Assembly (NCBI RefSeq): GCF_026262505.1
Contig: NC_067203.1
Span: forward strand, 21,433,411-21,497,410
Length of the DNA stretch: 64,000 nt
Source of the DNA: Trichomonas vaginalis G3
Lineage: Eukaryota > Parabasalia > Trichomonadida > Trichomonadidae
Reading direction: 5' to 3'
A program made the position numbers and the translations under genes. The notes beneath the pieces were generated by a model. The model was not told the origin of the DNA. It did no database searches and worked only from the letters and a program-made list of their open reading frames with translations. Positions within the stretch are counted from its first letter, which is position 1. Each line of letters starts with the position of its first letter. Shown piece by piece: positions 61,358 to 64,000 of the stretch.

Positions 61358-61720
61358 CTAATGTCCGCCTAGTCTCTTACGTTTCCTGTTGAGTTCCATA
61401 GCATTTTTTAACTGGAGCTCATACATTCTATTTCTCCTCTGGTAGAAAACATATTCTGGGTCAACTCCTGTGTTCGCGTCATCTGCATATAGTTGTTTAT
61501 ATCCCACTTCAGGGTTTGTATAAAACTCTTTCCATCTCATATTTGCATACCATGGTGGCAAACCTAACGCAGCGTCATTTGACATGGCAGTTTGCATTTG
61601 TACATCTGTTGGCACTTGACCATAGTTTGCCATTGCAGTTTGTATTCTAACTTCATTTGGAATATTCTCTGGGTTTGGTTGTCCAGGTTGCTGTGCATTC
61701 GCTAAGTTCTGTGCGTCCAT
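61358..61720 (-). CDS. Unknown Polinton protein, 120 residues
   Basis: MDAQNLANAQQPGQPNPENI; internal near-repeat RIQTAMANYGQ/QMQTAMSNDAA; Trp/Tyr-rich centre (LPPWYANMRWKEFYTNPEVG); basic end. Identical in product to 12410-12772, which suggests either recency or constraint. No family is recognised. Confidence 0.65.
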   Translation of the reverse strand: MDAQNLANAQQPGQPNPENIPNEVRIQTAMANYGQVPTDVQMQTAMSNDAALGLPPWYANMRWKEFYTNPEVGYKQLYADDANTGVDPEYVFYQRRNRMYELQLKNAMELNRKRKRLGGH

Positions 61721-61743
61721 TTAATATTAGATAAAAATATCTC

Positions 61744-61875
61744 TTACGAGTACATATGCTGAACATTTGCTGGTATTGGTTCATCTTCATATTCTCTATA
61801 TCTTTCTGCCACGTCAAATAAGTAAATGACACAATGGAAAAAACCTAAAACAAGTAGTCCTATTTCAAACCACAT
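61744..61875 (-). CDS. Membrane microprotein, 43 residues
   Basis: MWFEIGLLVLGFFHCVIYLF forms one membrane segment, followed by an acidic end, ERYREYEDEPIPANVQHMYS. It lies five bases downstream of the methyltransferase gene on the same strand. Conserved in position in copy A. Confidence 0.5.
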   Translation of the reverse strand: MWFEIGLLVLGFFHCVIYLFDVAERYREYEDEPIPANVQHMYS

Positions 61876-61879
61876 TTAC

Positions 61880-62677
61880 TTACAATAAAATTTCTTTGTT
61901 GTGACACTTTTTCCGGTTTATAGGACCTCTCTCATATTCTATCTTGTCATATCTAAACTCATAGTCATGTATGTCCTCTAACCATCTCATGACACTTTCC
62001 AAACCACTTTTATCGGATGTAAAGTAAAAGCATGGATGGTTATGTAAAACGTCTAAAGTTTCTAAAGAGTCTCTCAAAGTCCAGTCTACTTGGTATTGAA
62101 AATCGCATGTGTTATAGAACGGCGGGTCTACTATAAAGAAAACATTTTCCTTGTCTTTATATTTTTCATACAACTCTGTCCAACGACATCTCACAAACTC
62201 TATACCCTCAGTATATTTTTCTATGTCCTCTTTGAAAACCTTTGTATAGTTAAGATATAAAACGTTTGACATAAGTGTTTCAATGTCATGAACTCTTATA
62301 GAACCACTATATAAAAGTCTAGCAGATATACTATCCCAGTCAATATATTCTGCTTTTTTCAAAACCTCTCTGACAGTATTTTTCTTATCTAATGGTATAC
62401 GTTCCATCTTACCTATAGGTATCTTTTCTTTCAACTCACTCAATATTTTGTTTGTGTCTGGTATATGTTTGAGACGGTTCATATAGTTGTCGAAGTCATT
62501 GCATATAATCTTTGAGTCAGGAAATACAGTATGGCACAAATGAGATATATAGAAACTTCCACCGAACAAATCTACAAATGTTAGACCATTCGGTAGTTTC
62601 TTAAGTTCTCTCAATAGAATATCTTTACATCTACTCTTATTTCCAAAGAAGGGTAACGGTGGTTTTGTAAAATTCAT
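61880..62677 (-). CDS. Dam-like DNA adenine methyltransferase, copy B
   Basis: 265 residues from the ATG at 62677. PFFGNKSRCKDILLRELKKL, TFVDLFGGSFYISH, IICNDFDNYMNR and the catalytic-type FFIVDPPFYNT are those of D12-class N6-adenine methyltransferases. Slightly shorter at the C-terminus than the twin at 12911-13729. Adenine methylation is known in T. vaginalis DNA; whether this enzyme contributes is unknown. Confidence 0.8.
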   Translation of the reverse strand: MNFTKPPLPFFGNKSRCKDILLRELKKLPNGLTFVDLFGGSFYISHLCHTVFPDSKIICNDFDNYMNRLKHIPDTNKILSELKEKIPIGKMERIPLDKKNTVREVLKKAEYIDWDSISARLLYSGSIRVHDIETLMSNVLYLNYTKVFKEDIEKYTEGIEFVRCRWTELYEKYKDKENVFFIVDPPFYNTCDFQYQVDWTLRDSLETLDVLHNHPCFYFTSDKSGLESVMRWLEDIHDYEFRYDKIEYERGPINRKKCHNKEILL

Positions 62678-62699
62678 TTTATATACAATAAAAATGTTT

Positions 62700-62940
62700 T
62701 TACCCTGAAAAGTGACAGAAAAGTGACAAAACATGAAAACTACTCGGTTAAGGTCTTGTCGGTTTTGTAAAATAACCGTCCTATCTCATTCTATAAGGAA
62801 GAAAAGGCTTCTCAAAGTATACTTCCTTGAACGCCCGTAACTTTTCTGTAGCGACGATAGACCCTTACTTGTCCGGACAAAGTTCTACTATTTTGAGTCC
62901 TCTACAAAAAAGTCAACAGCAACGACTTTCAAAAATTTTA
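62700..62940. other. Subterminal non-coding region, copy B
   Basis: Two AAAAGTGACA boxes (about 62706-62730), then about 200 bp of sequence with no counterpart at the end of copy A, including GTCCGGAC and a TTAAGG/CTTCC-rich segment. No gene is supported. Confidence 0.5.
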
Positions 62941-62990
62941 CGGGCTAGAAGGGGCGCAGCCCCTGGGAAGCCCCCTATACCCAAAAAAAA
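62941..62990. repeat. Internal TIR-like terminus
   Basis: GGGCTAGAAGGGGCGCAGCC, then CCTGGGAAGCCCCCTATACC and an A run, imitate the terminal repeat, with a GGGGCGCAGCCCC hairpin in place of GGCACGAAGTGCC. It lies about 90 bp inside the true right end. Confidence 0.7.
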
Positions 62991-63006
62991 CCTCATTTTA
63001 TACTTC

Positions 63007-63082
63007 ACTTATACTAAACATCTTCGGGGCTAGAGGGCACGAAGTGCCTGGAGGCCCCACTACCTTTTTTTTTTTTTTTTTT
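63007..63082. repeat. Right terminal inverted repeat, copy B
   Basis: CTAAACATCTTCGGGGCTAG, GGCACGAAGTGCC hairpin, GGAGGCCCCACTACC and an 18-T run. Inverse of 37986-38061. Followed by GCATT. Confidence 0.9.
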
Positions 63083-63087
63083 GCATT
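63083..63087. repeat. Target-site duplication GCATT, right
   Basis: Partner of 37981-37985; both lie directly outside the terminal repeats. Confidence 0.85.
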
Positions 63088-63375
63088 CACACAACACTAA
63101 AGAATAACAACTAAATACATTATCCTTTTTTATTTTTATTGCGATTTTTGATAGCGTTAAATACCAAATCTTCTAAGAACATCCTAAAATCAATCACCCT
63201 TTGAGTGGCTTTCATAATATATCTAGATGATAAACCAGAAATTGAACCCGCATATGGGTCCCATTAGGATAAATTGTAAACTATTCAAAAATAGTTTACA
63301 AAATTAATTTAGGTAATAATAAAATTTTTAATTGAGATAAATTAAAAAATCTTAGGAGAATGTTATGGATTTTCT
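63088..63375. other. Spacer between Polinton B and USP-like gene
   Basis: 288 bp of AT-rich DNA containing the 3' flank of the USP-like gene. No gene or repeat is seen. Confidence 0.5.
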
Positions 63376-64000
63376 TCATTGAACCATTCGATAAATGAGC
63401 ATCTTTGCGAGCCATTTGTGTTCGAGAGTCTTGTACCATAAAGGTGGCATCTCAGCAGTTGAGCATCCCTTCAATGCATTGATATCTGTTGATGGAACAG
63501 AGTATGCGACTTCATCATTGATCATGATCCAATATGCACTTTTTTGCAAAAAGACCACGTAATGAAAATTGCAATAGGCAACAATTGCAATCAATTGATA
63601 TCTTTGCCTTTCGACTGTTGGGAGTGTCAACTTTTTCGGGAAGTCAAAGATGACTTGATGAATCGAATCATTCTGCCACTCTCTCTCTGAATGTCGAAAG
63701 TCAAGAATTGTGGCCATGATGTGTTCCTTGTAGTTGACAAATGATATTGAATGGCATGATCGAGATCTGGTTCTCCAATTCTGGTGTGAATCGAGTAGCA
63801 ATTTGTTTGTTCGTTGGCACTATCACGGTAAGTGATTCGGAAGAGTTGACCGATTCCTGGTATTTGCTCTGCGAGATCTGTGATCAATCTTGTCATCGTG
63901 TCATCACAATCTTGTGCCTCATATGTTGAGTTACCAAGTAATGTGGCAAGTTCATGGGGAACGAAGACTAATCCTTTGGACTTCAATGAATTCAAATTTG
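63376..64000 (-). pseudogene. Ubiquitin-specific-protease-like gene, 3' part
   Basis: The gene enters from the right edge. Pieces follow the order of USP (C19) proteases, which remove ubiquitin: TLLGNSTYEAQDCDDTMTRL (cf. QDAxE block), LFRITYRDSANEQTNCYSIH, TSWPQFLTFDI (cf. LPxxLxxxL), IFDFPKKLTLP, then CNFHYVVFLQKSAYWIMIND with the catalytic His and Asn/Asp region. The first pieces (to about 63690) and the last pieces are in different frames, implying one frameshift in this host gene or a sequence error. The catalytic Cys box lies off the window. Confidence 0.55.

Larger units (their letters stand above)
37986..63082 (+). mobile_element. Polinton/Maverick copy B, end to end
   Basis: 25,097 bp bounded by inverted terminal repeats that start with an A tract (left) and end with a T tract (right). 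It is flanked by the 5-bp duplication GCATT at 37981-37985 and 63083-63087, which fixes both ends. Gene content is the full Polinton set (capsid protein, packaging ATPase, family B polymerase, RVE integrase) plus SF3 helicase, methyltransferase, fibre, KilA-N and homing-endonuclease genes. The left third is the most degraded. Overall it is broken at roughly ten places, yet many frames are open and the ends are intact, so it is young on the genomic time scale. Confidence 0.93.

Noticed and set aside
1-64000. tRNA or rRNA genes
   Set aside because: I saw no cloverleaf with conserved A and B boxes and no rRNA-like GC-rich conserved blocks; a dedicated covariance-model scan was not possible.
1-64000. 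Spliceosomal introns in host genes
   Set aside because: The complete host genes are single open frames; no GTATGT...ACTAAC-type trichomonad intron signals were noticed in them.

Overview
The window looks like genomic DNA of a trichomonad protist (Parabasalia), most likely Trichomonas vaginalis or a close relative. The evidence is: intron-free host genes; AT-rich spacers; very short 5' leaders with TCA-type initiators a few bases before the ATG; stop codons that run into TAAA; a TA-flanked inverted-repeat transposon; and two very large Polinton/Maverick elements of the kind that make up much of the T. vaginalis genome. No database search was possible, so the species call is an inference.

Layout. 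(1) 1-14046 is the right part of Polinton copy A; its left part lies off the window. It is broken in many places. (2) 14047-14189 is the stub of a TA-flanked DNA transposon into which copy A inserted. (3) 14190-37980 is a host island of about 24 kb with HSP90, a meiotic recombinase (DMC1), a decayed GH31 alpha-glucosidase with a C-terminal membrane anchor, ribosomal protein uL11 (RPL12), three small unknown genes, a complete 1.06-kb TA-flanked inverted-repeat element, two convergent paralogous protein kinases, an ankyrin-repeat relic, and several striking foldback sequences. (4) 37986-63082 is Polinton copy B, seen end to end: 25.1 kb, inverted terminal repeats, and a 5-bp target duplication GCATT. 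Many reading frames are open, and roughly ten places are broken. (5) 63083-64000 is host DNA with the 3' part of a ubiquitin-specific-protease-like gene, which appears frameshifted.

Polinton gene content. Copy B carries, from left to right: coiled-coil and Pro/Gln-rich proteins; a double-jelly-roll-type major capsid protein region; a candidate minor capsid protein; an SF3 (D5-like) helicase; an FtsK/HerA-type packaging ATPase; a KilA-N plus GIY-YIG protein; a second KilA-N gene; a protein-primed-type family B DNA polymerase; an HNH homing endonuclease; two glycine-rich amphipathic proteins; an RVE integrase; a fibre with a phage tail-collar-like tip; and a Dam-like adenine methyltransferase. 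Together these form a replication, integration and virion module. The right 9 kb of A and B are collinear and nearly identical. Their middle sections differ: A has a cassette of small genes (1577-5367), while B has KilA-N and repeat blocks.

The most interesting structure is at the level of comparison between A and B: a homing endonuclease gene present in one copy and absent from the same spot in the other; a 24-bp perfect palindrome repeated six times in B, with a matching empty site in A; intergenic hairpins whose cores differ between copies while the stem is kept; and the insertion of A into a second transposon whose uninterrupted copy lies 15 kb away in the same window.
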